A DNA stretch of 64,000 nt from Oreohelix idahoensis (GCA_024509875.1 JAMPIV010009913.1:404001-468000), one strand, 5' to 3'. Shown: positions 11,459-23,899, counted from the first letter of the stretch. The notes: generated from the sequence alone by a model not told the origin. Numbers and translations: made by a program.

Positions 11459-11695
11459 ATTAAAGCCAAAATAAATCAAATGAAATCAAGTTAAACATAA
11501 CAATCACAATCGTTAACTCTAATGCCAAATCAGTCCTACAATCAATCAACCAAATCAGTCCTACGATCAATCAACCAAGACCATTTAGCTCCACAAGGTG
11601 CTTAAGGTAAAAAGGTAGACCCATAGCAGATACGGCCGTAGGGATGTGAAGTGTTAGAGACGTCACAATACTAGGCCCAGCATCAAGAGGTGGGG
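11459..11695. other. No gene recognised
   Basis: The segment contains a short tandem duplication of AATCAGTCCTACRATCAATC (about 11,525-11,575), and nothing else that I recognise. Confidence 0.5.
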
Positions 11696-12027
11696 CGACC
11701 AGTTCCCTTCCTCCCACAAGGGGCATAGGCCTTCACAAGAAAACACATGTCAAGCTCCTCCTGTCACATGCCTTCATCTAAACTTCTGTTCATGTTTTCC
11801 TCATCATTTTCACTTCTTATCTAGATCTCTCCATGTGTTTTCAATCTACCTCTCCCTCTCTTTCCCTGTGTATTCCAGAACAAGGACTGCTTTGTAATGC
11901 TACCAACAGGTTTCTTCAGTGTGTGTCCGATCCATTGCCAGCGTCTTCTTCCAGCTCTATGATATGACTTTGAAACATGGAAAACTACAAAAACAAGAAG
12001 TTGAAGTTTGCAGACTTTCATAATCTT
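11696..12027 (-). mobile_element. RTE family 2 3' fragment with inverted 5' part
   Basis: Positions 11,696-11,938 read on the minus strand as the family 2 C-terminus (RRRWQWIGHTLKKPVGSITK, SLFWNTQGKRGRGR), with a small deletion. Positions 11,955-12,025 are in the opposite orientation: on the plus strand they match the upstream family 2 segment that ends CAGACTTTCATAA. A 5' inversion of this kind is the usual signature of twin priming during LINE insertion. Confidence 0.7.
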
Positions 12028-12029
12028 TT

Positions 12030-12489
12030 ATGAAGTTTGTGTTTCATTTCGTGTCTTGATTGTGTAATGTTATGACGTCACTTACATTCCTGATTTGACG
12101 TCATTGTACTAAGTTGTTCATAGCTTCACCTCATATTTTATTGAAGATTGTCATAGCATGGACTTCTTGTTTTGTTATTCTACTTCCTACTTTTGATTTT
12201 CGTTGATTGTTAAATTTCTTGTATTGATATTTTTTTTCAGTTTTGTATTTCCCTTGCTTTATTATTGTTCTTCACCTGTGTTGTTATATTTCATATATCT
12301 TACGTGTTTGTAGTGTCTATAATATTTTTCGTTAACCTGTCTTTATTTCTTGTCCTTGTTGCCTGTTTGTAACTGTGGCTGACGAAAGGTGAAACCCGAA
12401 ATGTCCCATGCTTCCGGTGTACCGTTAATTTGTAAAACTGATTCTATACCGTTTTATATGTTAATATGCATATTTATTTCATAATTGTG
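12030..12489. other. Unclassified, with a hammerhead-like core
   Basis: T-rich, with no open frame. At 12,379-12,401 it contains CTGACGA, a short GGT/ACC stem and GAAA, which is the arrangement of a hammerhead ribozyme core. The stretch CCGTTAATTTGT to ATACCGTTTTAT (about 12,423-12,460) recurs at about 44,843-44,880. Confidence 0.35.
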
Positions 12490-13560
12490 TGTGAGTAGAA
12501 TTGATGGATTGAAATGGGAATGAGAATCGCAAAGGGAGCCATAAAGATAACACTAATAAAAGAATTCGAAAAGATTACGTACCTCCAAACAGCGGAGGAC
12601 AGAAGAGATAGCAAGACCCAGCAACAAGCTGATAAATTCAGGAGACTAACAGACCATCCTATTTACCATAGAATAAAGGCTCTCGGAAGGGGAAGACTCA
12701 AACGAAGCAGCTTTGATGAATCAACCACAACAAAAGAGAGAGCTATTCTCCTAAATGCGGTATCAACAATTTAACCCATTGCCCCTGCACTCAAGTTCCC
12801 AGTTTGGAAGAAACCACATCGTTTCCCTGAAATGATAGAAAACATGTATGGAATTGAGAGAGAGAAGATCCAGACTGCAACAGTACGAAAAGCTATAACG
12901 ACAAAATACATAGAGAAACATTACCCACGCAACACCTGGACCCATACATACACAGATGGGTCAGCAACAAATGCAATAGGAAATGGAGGTGCAGGTGTCT
13001 TTCTGACCTTAATAAGCACAGGTGCACAAAAAAGCTGTCATTGACAAAAGGGAAATTTTTCAAGTAACTTCATAGCAGAGGCAGAGGCATTAAAAACTGT
13101 AGCAGAGGTTATAATGACAGAGAAAACACTGAGAGACAAGTACTTTTTGTCACAGACGCACTGTCAGTAATTGAAACGCTGAAGAGACAGAATATTGCAG
13201 ACTTGGATGACGTAAGAGCAATGCTCCACAACTATGTCAACTATTCAAAAGAGTTGTGATAAAATAGGTGTCATCTCATTGTATCATCCCTGGCAATAAA
13301 GAGTTGTGATACAATAGGTGTCATCTCATTGTATCATAACTGGCAATAAAGAGTTGTGATAAAATAGGTGTCATCTCATTGTATCATCCCTGGCAATAAA
13401 GAGTTGTGATTCAATAGGTGTCATCTCATTGTATCATCCCTGGCAATAAAGAGTTGTGATACAATAGGTGTCATCTCATTGTATCATCCCTGGCAATAAA
13501 GAGGCTGACAGATTGGCAAAGGAAAGTGGAAAGCTACCTAGGCCTGATACAAGCATAACT
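12490..13560 (+). pseudogene. I/Jockey-like LINE 3' part with RNase H
   Basis: 12,514-12,774 encodes the RT-RNase H connection (EDRRDSKTQQQADKFRRLTD, LGRGRLKRSSF). 12,832-13,044 encodes the start of RNase H (THTYTDGSATNAIGNGGAG; the first catalytic Asp is in YTDGSA). Further RNase H blocks follow in other frames (IAEAEALKTVAE, VTDALSVIETLK, then IPGNKEADRLAKESG at ~13,490-13,535). A 5 x 50 bp array at 13,251-13,500 splits the last two blocks. The remainder to about 13,800 is probably 3' UTR. Confidence 0.75.
13251..13500. repeat. Tandem repeat, 5 x 50 bp, inside LINE RNase H
   Basis: Five exact-length 50-bp units start at 13,251, 13,301, 13,351, 13,401 and 13,451, each beginning GAGTTGTGATNMAATAGGTG and ending TGGCAATAAA. 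They differ by only 1-3 bases. The unit is LINE coding sequence (it normally encodes the IPGNKEAD region), so it was amplified in place. Fifty is not a multiple of three, so each unit shifts the frame. Confidence 0.95.
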
Positions 13561-14090
13561 TTTTAAGAGACAAAGAGTTTTATCAGAAGCAGTTACAGGA
13601 ACTAATGGGATGCAGAGCATCCAGGACACACACAATGTCACTCCAAGTTTCTGTTTAAAAATGAACATTGTACTATAATTACAACAGAAGATATAAGAGT
13701 CTGAAAAACTGCAAAAAAAAAAATGTAAAATGTCATCTTTGTTATGCAATGACATTAACAGTATAAATAAACTGTACACAGTTTATACATTAATATAGAA
13801 TAAATATGCCATTAAAAAATGAACATTTCTCAGATTTTTTAGCATCATGCTTCAAATTTGAATTATCAAAACATAAATTGACAAGTAATTAATCACGTTT
13901 AAATTAATATTATTTGTATTACGTAGTGCATGAGCATAAATTGATACTTGGAATTTTAAAAAGGAAAACCTTTGATGCTGTACACTGTAAACAAAATGTG
14001 GAAATATTGTGTTTATATAATGTTTTAATTTATAATATTTCTCAGAGATATGATTATTAACATTTCCAATATTATACACACAAACACTCG
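13561..14090. other. AT-rich, no gene recognised
   Basis: Low-complexity AT-rich sequence with an A run near 13,712. It may be 3' UTR of the preceding LINE and flanking DNA. Confidence 0.4.
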
Positions 14091-15068
14091 TACAACTGGC
14101 TCAGTCACTATCTAACAGCCAGAACAGCAAGAGTGCAGGTGTGGACAGATAAGCAGAAAGGCAACAATGGAGCAGGGAGTATCATATGGTGGGGTCCTCT
14201 GCCCTACACTCAACCTTATTTATACAAATGACATTAGACACAGAAAACATCCACAAGAATGCCCACGAATCCCTCTATGCTAATGGCCATGTGGACTTCA
14301 GAAGAATACATCACCAACGCAAGAGTGTGCATGCAGGATTCAATGCTAGCCCTTGAATGTTGGTCCAGAAAGTGGCTGCTCAAAATCAATGAAAAACACC
14401 AATGCACATTATATTTACCTTGTAAACAGAATACAGCAAGCAAAACTATAACTAAAATGGGCAGACAATACAAGAAGAAGAGACATCAATGTACTTAGGT
14501 ATCACACTAGAACACCACATGACATGAAAAACACAGATAACAAAAACACAGCTGAGTGCAAAACTGTGCAGGACCATCTTGACAAAATTATCTAGTACCA
14601 TATGGGGTGCTGATGAAAACAACCTCAAAATATTGTACACAGGCAGAGTCAGCCCTGTAATGGAATATAGCATCAAAGATTGGTCGATGGCAGCAAATTT
14701 TGACAAAGTAAACATACTTCAAAACCAAGCAGTGTCAATCATGACATGGGCCCTAAAATCCATGAAAATCAAACATATGGAAATTATTACAGGGCAACAG
14801 TCATAGGAGGGCAGACTTGACAGCAGGGTCAAACAACAATCAGAAAAATTTAAGAGACTCACAGAACACCCCATGTGCCAGAGAATGAAAAAGCTAGGAA
14901 GAGGTAGGCTCAAGTGAACTAACTTTGTGGCTCAAGCAAAAGAAAAAAATAACATGCTAGCAAGCTGAGTAACAAAGAAAATACCAGCAAGCACAACTAT
15001 CCAATTGTGGAAAAGAAGATGGTTTCCTGAGCTAAAATCTGACATTCCTGGCACTGAAACTAAAGGAA

Positions 15069-18000
15069 ACTCCGCCTAGCCGGTCCCAGGCACGGCTTGA
15101 AAAGAAGGAGGGTGGCCTGCATGGAGGGCATAAGGAGACAGCCCCTCCACCATGCAAAAGTACAACAGGCCAATCACCTGTTTGCTTTAAACTTTTGATT
15201 ACAAGAAATACAAGAGAGAAAACCGGACTGATTCTAAAGGCAAAGAACTGGAACGGACTACGGAATATGACTTACGGAACTTGGAACACAAGAAGTAAAA
15301 ATGGGAAAGAAGAGGAGCTGGTGGAAGAGATGAGGAAAGCAAAACTATAAATCCTGGCTATAACGGAAACAATAAAAAAAGGACATGGATTTATGAATCT
15401 CGATGGCAACACGCTGCTCTACAGTGGTGCACGCACATCTGAAAGAGCTAAAGGGGGCGTGGGTTGCATTGTGGCAAAAAAACCCACAAAGATAGTATCA
15501 AGGGATGGAACTTTGTCTAGGAGCGCATTATGGTTGTAAAACTAAAAGAAGGAGAAACCATAGTCAAGCTGGTCAAAGTGTATGGGCCAAATGAAGATGA
15601 GAGAGCAGAGGTCAAGGAGGATATCTTCGAGCTGCTTTAAGGGACAGTGGGTGACTCCCTAGGTGAATTTATCATGCTTGGAGATTTCAATGCCAGAGTT
15701 GGAAATGACCATGCTTGATGCAGTGGAGTTTTCTGAAGATATGGAGAAGACACTCTTAATGACAATGGAAAGCAACTCCTTAGATTCTGCACTGAGTAGA
15801 ATCTGATCATTACATACACAGAGTTCCCCCATAAGCGCATACATGTAAAATCTAGGTGTGAACCAACAAAGAATGAAAAGTCAGTGATCGACTACACCAT
15901 TGTTAGGAAGAGCTAATTCAAGTTTGTCCGGGATGCAAGAGTGTGGAGGCAGCCAGAGATTGGAAGTGACTACTTCTTATTAACAATTAAAAGAATAACT
16001 GAAAGAGCTACTTGACCTAGAAACTGCCAAACATCATGCAAGAAGCCAAGTAAATGAACAGGAGAAACGAGCATTAAGACCTACTAGTTGAGAGAGCCAG
16101 AAGTGAAGACCAGATATCAGGGGCTTATTGCTACAGTAGTGAGAAACACAGAAATACCTGAGGACCTGGAAACACTCTGGTTGAAATTCAAGGACATCAT
16201 AAAGACATATGAGAGAACTGTATAGCAGCACAAAGAAACTAACAGGGAAATACAAGCAAACAAGTTGCCTCATAAAAGACAAGAATGGAAAACTGCTCAG
16301 CAATATACAAGAGCAAATGAAGAGGTGGACAGAATATTTTGGGGACCTTCTCAATAGACCAGCTCCACAAAACCCCCCGGACATCAAACCAGCAGAAGAA
16401 GAGCGACAAATTAACGGTGAAAGACCAACGAAGGAAGAAATAAAGAAAGCCATAAAGCTTCTAAGAGATGGAAAAGCGTCTGGACCTGATGGAATTTCAG
16501 CAGAGACCATCAAAGCAGATATCGACACGGCTACAGAGATGTTATATAAATTACTTGGTAAAGTCTGGGAAAAGGAAGAGATACCAGCAGAATGGAAGGA
16601 AGGATATCTAGTTAAGTTGCCTAAGAAGGGAAATTTACAAGAGTGCACAAATTATAGAGGAATAATGTTACTATCAGTGCCAGGAAAAGTATTAAACAGG
16701 ATTATCCTTGAGAGATTAAAAGAGTCCTTAGACAAGAAACTGAGAGATCAAACAAGCAGGTTTTCGACAAAACAGATCATGTATAGACCAGATAGCCACT
16801 TTGAGAATAATAGTTAAACAAAGTCTGGAATGGAATTCACCACTATACATCGGATTTGTGGACTACGAAAAGGCATTTGACAGTGTAGACAGAGAATCAC
16901 TTTGGAAATTGATGAGGCATTATGGAGTTCCCCTGAAGATCATTAATTTAATAAAGAAAACATATGAATACATGACATGCAGAGTTCTTCACGAAGGACA
17001 GGTTACAGAACCGTTTGAGATAACAACAGGAGTGTGACAGTGATGCCTCTTGTCTCCATTTCTTTTCTTACTAGCAATAGATCATTATGAGATCATGGAA
17101 TCAAGTTTGACTAAGCAGTTGGATGACTTGGCTCTTCTGTCCCATAACCGTAATCAGATGCAGGACAAATTGAAAACACTCGATGAGAGGTCACAGCAAT
17201 TGGGTCTGAAAATACACAGGGAAAAGACAAAAATAATGAGAATAAATGCAGGTAATGATAACAAGGTTGAACTTGAAGAAACACCAATACAAGATGTAGA
17301 ATCGTACACATATCTTGGCAGTAATATAGACAAAGTTGGAGGGACAGACAGCGATATCAAAATAAGAATACAAAAGGCAAGAGCTTTCATTGCATTGGGA
17401 AATATATGGAGAACAAGAGAAATAGGATCCAACACGAAAATAAGAATCTTCAACTCAAATGTGAAGTCAGTACTATTGTATGGCTCGGAGACATGGAGAA
17501 CAACAAAGACAACAACCAAAAAGCTACAGACTTTCATAAATGGGTGCTTGCGTAGAATAGAGGGATTAAAATGGTATGACAAGGTTATCAACGTGGAACT
17601 GATGACAAGAACTAGACAAATGTCAGTGGAACAAGAGATGAGAAGAAGGCGATGGATAGGACACACACTGAGGAAACCTGTTGATAGCATTACAAGGCAG
17701 TCTTTGTTTTGGAACCCCCAGGGCAAGAGAGGCAGAGGTAGACCAAGAAGCACATGGAGAAGAGAGCTGGAAACAGAGGTGAAAATGATGAGAACATGGA
17801 AAGAACTTGAGATGATGGCACGTGAAAGGAGGACTTGGCATGTGTTTGTTGAAGGCCTATGCTCCTTTGGGAGTGGAGGGTTATGAATAAAGACAGCTGC
17901 AGCAGAAGCATGTGGTGAACTTCGACTTGGGAACAAGAGAAAGAGGACACCTTGGTGGACAGATGAGGTTAAAGAGATAATAAGAGAGAAGAAAAGGTTA

Positions 18001-19920
18001 TGGTTACAATACTTAGGATCTAATAACACAGCAGGAAAAACAGAGAAATATAGAGAATATGTGATACTCAGAACAGAAGCAAAGAACAAAGTGCTAGTAG
18101 CAAAGCAGAAGTCCTGGGAAGAATTTGGAGAAAAGCTAGAAAAAGATGCACAAGAAAACCAGAAATTGTTCTATAAGACCCTAAAGAATATGAGGAAAGA
18201 AATACAATGCCCTCAAATTTATAAAGGATAAGCAAGGCAAATTGCTTACTGCCCCGAAGGAAGTATTGAAATGATGGAAAGAATATTTCTCAGAACTGCT
18301 GGATGGTGAGCATGGTGAAGCTTCAGAAATGATAACCACTAGCACAGAAGAGAAAACCAATGATGGTGATGATGACATAAAGATGGAAGAACTGAAGTAG
18401 CACTGGAGAAAATCAAGATGGTCAAAGCAGCAGGGCATGATGGTACAACACCAGACATGGTTAAGTACATGGGAGCATCAGGCGACCTACTACTCTTAAG
18501 GGCCCTACAGGCAGTGTGGTGCAACAAGACCATACCAAAGGATTGGGAGATTGCCTTCAAAACACCAATTGTCAAAAAGGGTGACAATCGACAATATGGA
18601 AACCATAAAGGCATATCCCTTCTCAGTGTCCCTGGTAAAATCTACTCTAGAATCCTAGAGCAGAGACTCCGATGCCTAGCTGAGCCACAATTGGATGAGG
18701 TCCAGTGCGGATTCCAAGCAAACCGAAGTACTCAAAACCTAATCTTCACACTCAGAAAGCTGAGTAAAAAGGCCCTTGAGTATAAGAGTGAGATCCATCT
18801 CTGTTTCATAGATCTGGAAAAGGCGTTTGACAGGGTCCCCTGGAGCAAATTTTGGGACTGTTTGGCAAGAAAGAACATCATTCCAACCTCTGATTCATGC
18901 TATACAGAGCTTCTACAAGTCTTGCAGAAATTATGTGAGGACAGCAAACCATATGTCAGAATAGTTCAGGACCACCACTGGTGTAAGACAAGGTGATATC
19001 CTGTCCCCTTATCTTTTCATACTCCTCATGGACGATGTCATCAATGCATGTACAGAGAGAAAAAGAAAGTATTCAGTGGGTACTGGAAGATGAGACATGT
19101 ATGTATTTCAGAGCTGACATTTGCTGATGATGTTGCCCTGATTGCTAAATCAGAGGCACATCTCCAATCGAACCTGAAAGTCTGGAAGGAAGAGCTGAAT
19201 AAGAGAGGAATGGTCATAAGCAGCTGTAACCCAAAATCCATGGTAATATCACGAGAAGAAAGAAGACATCAGATAAAGCTGGGAGAACAGGTCCTGGAGC
19301 AGGTCGACCACTTTAAATACCTTGTTGCTATTATAGACAGAAAGGGAGGCATCAAAGAAGAGTTGGCCACTCGAAAAGCAGCAGCTGGGAGACGTTTTCA
19401 GGCCATAAATCGAGGATTCCTCAGAAAGAGAGAGGGTAAGAAAACGAAGATGGATGAATACTGCTCCACCTATGTCCTTGTCTTGACATATGGATGCAAG
19501 TCATGGGCAATGACCACAACCCACAAAAGCCAGATCCAAACCTCAGAAATGAGGTATGTGAGGAAGGTGATTGAAGTAACAAGAGACATGGTCCGCAACA
19601 AGGCGATATGTCAAGGCCTAAAATGCCACCCCCTGCAGACCCAAGTAGAACAGTCCCAACTAAGATGGTTTGGCCATGTCTGCAGAATGGGAGAAGATCG
19701 GCTACCACGACAAGCATGGGAAACAAAGAGCCAGGGATCCAGACCCCCAGGATGACCCAGAGTCCGCTGGGAGGACAACATTAGACAATCTTTGAAGGAT
19801 CGAGGACTAGAATGGAACTAGGCCAGGAGGAAGACAGCCGATAAGATAGTCTGGCGATCTCTCTCCCAAACCTCTACACCTCATGGTAGAAGGGGAACGA
19901 CTAAGTAATAAGTAAGAAAG
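15069..19920 (+). mobile_element. RTE LINE family 1, near full-length, interrupted by family 2
   Basis: TAAAGGAA lies at 15,061-15,068 and 19,921-19,928. The element starts ACTCCGCC, has an ~150-bp leader, then endonuclease in broken frames (15,230-16,000: GTWNTRSKNGKEEELVEEM, TIKKGHG, RTSERAKGGVGCIVA). The linker to RT breaks at 16,207 and resumes at 17,887 (ELRLGNKRKRTPWWTDEVKE). RT covers 18,418-19,755: AAGHDGTTPDMVK, GISLLSVPGKIYSRIL, QCGFQANRSTQNLIF, CFIDLEKAFDRVPW, LTFADDVALIAKS. The 3' end has LRWFGHVCRMGEDRLP and a (TAAG)n-type tail. Without the insert it is about 3.15 kb, the usual RTE length. Several stops make it inactive. Confidence 0.9.
16208..17886 (+). mobile_element. RTE LINE family 2, 5'-truncated, nested in family 1
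   Basis: A 9-bp duplication, ATAAAGACA, at 16,199-16,207 and 17,887-17,895 flanks it, and the family 1 protein reads across the site once it is removed. It encodes most of RT: LPKKGNLQECTNYRGIMLL, DYEKAFDSVDRESLWKLM, SPFLFLLAID, LDDLALLSHN (FADD is lost here), HREKTKIMRINAGND, then the C-terminal region GKRGRGRPRSTWRRELETEV and VEGLCSFGSGG. It ends GGGTTATGA. Frames break near 16,760-16,830 and 17,036. A close relative of the copy at 49,116-50,097. Confidence 0.92.
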
Positions 19921-20250
19921 TAAAGGAACACTGACAGAAACACAAAAATGTTTATAGCAAATTTACAACAAATTTCCAGCTAAGCTCTGAACACAAACTT
20001 ATACTGATGTTTCAGCAATAAACACAGATGAGAATAAGGGGTTTAGCATCCTCATTAACTTAAAGAATAGAATCCACTTTATAGCAATTGCCACTGGCAA
20101 ATACTTCAATAACTTCACTGCTGAAGCAGAAGCCCTGAAACAGGCAGCGGAAACTCTTATTGAATGCAAAGCACATGCAGAAAAAACAAATAGTAAACTT
20201 TACAGATGCCTTCTCAGTAACAGTAGCTCTGAAGGGCTACCATGCCCATG

Positions 20251-21062
20251 GGATTAAAAGATCTGATAAACTTTCTGTGATCGGATTCCCCCCCCCCCCC
20301 CCCCCACCCCTTCCCAAGCAGAAATGGTCTAATAATTGCCACAATTCACAGTATGTTCTGAGAGTCTACAAATGTATCTACCATTTGCTCAAGATTACTG
20401 TGACGACTGGCCTCATCTTCTCTTCTTTTTATTTTGTAATTTACAAAACATTTTTTTCTCATCTCAATGCATGATCGGAACGCCGGTAAAAAAAATCACG
20501 GAAAATTTCGCTCGTGGATGTTCTCCTAGCATCTAATACTATTTTTAGATACGACGTCATTGTTGACCTGACCTCGGTAGCTAGAAACTTGTTTTAATTT
20601 AGGACCGACTACTTAAACTTAGGTAGAACCAGTTTATGCCACTTTAGGAAACCCCCATGTGACTTTTAACGTTATTGATTGGAGCGTCTATATGATGGCA
20701 AAGTCATGTGATGCATGCTTCGGGCCACGTGCCCAAGCAAAAATCACCCGCTAAAAGTGCGCCAAACACAGCCATTTTTCACTTGCACCCAGGCATACGA
20801 GAAAGCTAGACCTAATCTAAGATCGTGGCGAATTCACGCGTTAAAGCACTGTGAAGCTACATGTTTAAATTGCTGATTAGAGTCCATCTCTGAGTAGGTA
20901 AGTGAAAATCTCGCTAGAAAATAGTATTGTAGTGAAATGTGTAGTGCCTTGCAAAATCGACGCAGTACGAACTGGGTTTACGTTATTCATTTTTGCTGTA
21001 CGATCGCATTTTATGATCCCACGGGATGAGATTGTACAAAATGTTCATAATAATGTTAACTG

Positions 21063-21064
<2 letters not shown>
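20251..21064. other. No gene recognised; C homopolymer at ~20,288-20,305
   Basis: A run of about 18 C starts near 20,288. The rest, including the mixed-composition block 20,470-20,900, shows no open frame with recognisable motifs. Confidence 0.5.

Positions 21065-21145
<81 letters not shown>
21065..21145. repeat. (AT)n microsatellite, ~81 bp
   Basis: Uninterrupted alternating AT. It produces an isoleucine/tyrosine run in an incidental open frame. Confidence 0.99.
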
Positions 21146-21148
<3 letters not shown>

Positions 21149-21199
21149 TTCTATATTATTTTAGTATAATTGACCGACGCTTAGACGAGGGGAAATAAA

Positions 21200-21500
21200 G
21201 ATTAACGATAATGTTGACAGATCGTGACATATATTCATTATAATTTACCTGACGATGCGATCAGAAATGAAGTGTTGTGATAATGTTGTCAGACAATTCT
21301 ATAATACTGGTGTCCGACAATTATAGGTTAATTCATCATAATTGCCATGACGATTAGGCTAGAGGCACAGAACTAGAATACTGTCGCCCGACATTTCTAG
21401 GATAATTTGGTGGGTTTAACTGACATTTATAATAATTCATCGTGTTACCATGACGATAAATCAGTACTAAAGAATTATAATACTGCCACTTGGGCAGAGA
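21200..21500. repeat. Degenerate tandem repeat, period ~110-120 bp
   Basis: Similar blocks recur in order: TTCATNNTNNTTRCCATGACGA at about 21,230, 21,330 and 21,445, and TATAATACTG/TAGAATACTG then YCCGACA at about 21,300 and 21,377. About two and a half diverged units. Confidence 0.55.
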
Positions 21501-22660
21501 AATATAATAAGAAAGGGGGGAAACTTGATTTCACTATTAGGCTCTAGACATATGATGTTAGAGACTAAAATCTGATATGACTGGCAGACAGACGGCTTAG
21601 GGAAATACGGCTTTCTAAAGCTAGAAAATTAATGAAGCTGTATTTGTCTTCAGTCTATGGCGGAGCCTTGCACGACAGTCTAATCTCAGAGAAGAATATG
21701 GAGTCGAGCATAGTGAAGGCAAATCGAACCATTCAAGACCTATCTGGTGCAACATCATAAGGAGACCGGAGAACTAACCACGCTTCACTATCAGCCAGGG
21801 GCTGAAATGCTAAGTTCCTATGAATAGGGAACTCACCATGCCAATGCCATATCTTTAGTCAGCCATGATGTAAAAGACTTGAATTGTGAGATGCATATTA
21901 CATACAGCAGACACCAATTCCATCGACAATACTATCATTCACCATCTATTCATTTTAATTTTAATAAACCAATTGGGTGTATATAATGTACCCCATGCCT
22001 TGTTCCTTCTATTAGATGTTACATATTGTCTGATGTTTATCTTCCTTTATAAGGGGGGGGGGCGCTCGTAAAATATAATATAATCCCAGTATAATCAAGG
22101 ATAATCATAATATAATAGATAACTGAGAAGGGGACAACGGTAGCGAGAGACCAAATATATCCTTACAAACTTTTCCAGACCTGTCTAGTCAGGAGAATTT
22201 ACACACTTTGTCTCCCGTCAGCGGGGGAGAAACCCAACAGGATTTCTTGAGCCAAATCTTCCTCGGGGTGATACAGGAAAACTTCACTTCCACATTCATA
22301 TCTATTATTTCTTCTAAAATAATTCTTATCCTTCCTACGCTACGCCACACTGGGGTCTCAGTCTGGGTTTTGAACTTATGTATTTATATACCTCTGGGAT
22401 AGTATCATTCATTCATTCATCACAGTATACTATTTAAACACATGTATTTTCACACAGTTTAGCTCTAGAGACAGAAAACATTTTTTCTAGAATTTCAGGC
22501 AATAATTTTGCAATAGAAATTGGCTCTGGCATTGATTGGTGAATCCCTTTATATATGTTGTGTTTTAGTTAAGTTAGTTCATGATTTTGTATTTCATTGA
22601 ATTACAGACATTAAGTCTCAATAACTGTAGTAATTTTATTCTCTAGCAGTTTGATAATTA
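21501..22660. other. No gene recognised; may include the 5' LTR of the gypsy element
   Basis: A G run lies near 22,050-22,060. The AT-rich 22,440-22,670 part lies directly before the predicted primer-binding site, so it could be the end of a 5' LTR. The 3' LTR is truncated before the corresponding part, so this cannot be checked within the window. Confidence 0.35.
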
Positions 22661-22737
22661 GTTAGTTTTTGCTTGGTGTTAGAAGCACTATTGGAAGGTA
22701 GCACTAGCTTACTCAGTGTGGAATATAACAGAAAAAA

Positions 22738-23899
22738 ATGGCTGAAATAGTTAAGCCTAAGGCAGCACTAGAGGAGGCCGGTAGAGATCTAGGATATAGT
22801 GGGGTGGTCTTTGCTAATTATGTCAGTGTCAAGACTGATAAGCATTGCGCTAGAGAAACAGTGAAAGCTGAAAGAGAAGAGCGAATAAAGTTAGCCAAAA
22901 TAGATGAAAGGATAAAAGATGTAAACGCTAAGGAAAGAAGCAAGAGAGATGAACGCGATCACGCACTGAAGATGAAGCAGTTAGAGATGCAGGGACAGGC
23001 TCAAAGAGTTGAATCGGTAGCCGGTGCATCAGCATCTACTTCATCAGGCAACCTATCACCACGGTCAGATGATATGCCTTCCTTGCACACGGGGAGCACT
23101 GGACCTTTGCTCTCATCTCATGTGTCAAACTTAGGACCCCTGACATTTATATTTGAAGCTTTCTCGGAACGAGCTGACTCTATCAATGTGTATTTGGACA
23201 AATTTGAGAAGTTTGCCACCACGTTTGGTTTGGAGAGAACCAAGTGGAACCTAAAACTGTTGCAAGGGCTTAGAGGAACTGCTTATGAAGTATACAGCAA
23301 GCTGCTTCCAGGTTTACAGGAAGACTTTGACTCTCTGAAAAAAGGCACTACTGGTTCGTTATGAGCTACATGCTGATGCCTATAGGAAGAGGTTCTGTAA
23401 CTCTAGGAGGGAAGCTGGAGAGAGTGTTGCTCAGTTTGCTGCGAGACTGGATTCCTACATGGAAAAATGGGGTGCCCTAGGGAATTTTTCTCATGATTGG
23501 AAAGGCCTGAAGGAAATGGTCACGTTTGAACAACTGAAGGACACCATGACTTCTGACATGAGAAGATTCCTGACAGAAAATGGGGCCAGCACTTTAGAAT
23601 CCATAGTCCAGTTAGCGGAACGGTATCAGGCAGCACTATCAGAGAATCCACCACCCCAGCGGAAACAACCAGATTACGTATCGAGACAGGCAGCTCAGTC
23701 ACACTTGGACCCCCAAGTGAAACCACCTCATACTAACTTCAAAAAGCATGACAATCCAGAATACAAGACTACTCACAGATCAACTTTCCAGCAGCAGAGG
23801 CAAAGGGAAAAATTGTGTAAGCACTGTAGAACAATCACCCACAATACGCAGGAGTGCAACCGAAAAAACCCACCTCATCATGCTGCCTGCTTATGTTAA
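22738..23899 (+). pseudogene. gypsy gag with CCHC zinc knuckle
   Basis: 22,738-23,361 begins MAEIVKPKAALEEAGRDLGY, has a charged helical stretch (residues ~45-95, likely coiled coil), and then the gag core (FEAFSERADSINVYLDKFEK, LKLLQGLRGTAYEVY). A one-base slip in an A run near 23,340 moves the frame; gag resumes upstream of 23,459 (YELHADAYRKRFCNSRREAG) and continues to 23,899. The zinc knuckle CKHCRTITHNTQEC (C-x2-C-x4-H-x4-C) is near 23,817-23,858. Gag would package the RNA. Confidence 0.8.

Larger units (their letters stand above)
14095..20250 (+). pseudogene. I/Jockey-like LINE, outer host of a nested insertion
   Basis: 14,095-15,060 encodes the back half of RT and the connection (WLSHYLTARTARVQV, AEEYITNARVCMQ-type, KWLLKINEKHQCTLY, MGRQYKKK, VSPVMEYSIKDW). 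RNase H then resumes at 19,930-20,240 (TDVSAINTDENKGFSILINL, IAIATGKYFNNFTAEAEALK). Between them sits RTE family 1, flanked by an 8-bp duplication. RNase H has lost the catalytic YTDGSA motif (TDVSA). Frameshifts throughout. Confidence 0.8.

Noticed and set aside
17154..18089. 311-codon minus-strand frame
   Set aside because: Antisense to the RTE family 2 and family 1 coding sequence; hydrophobic composition results from reverse-complemented Lys/Glu codons.
20902..21198. 98-codon frame with an Ile-Tyr run
   Set aside because: Created by the (AT)n microsatellite.
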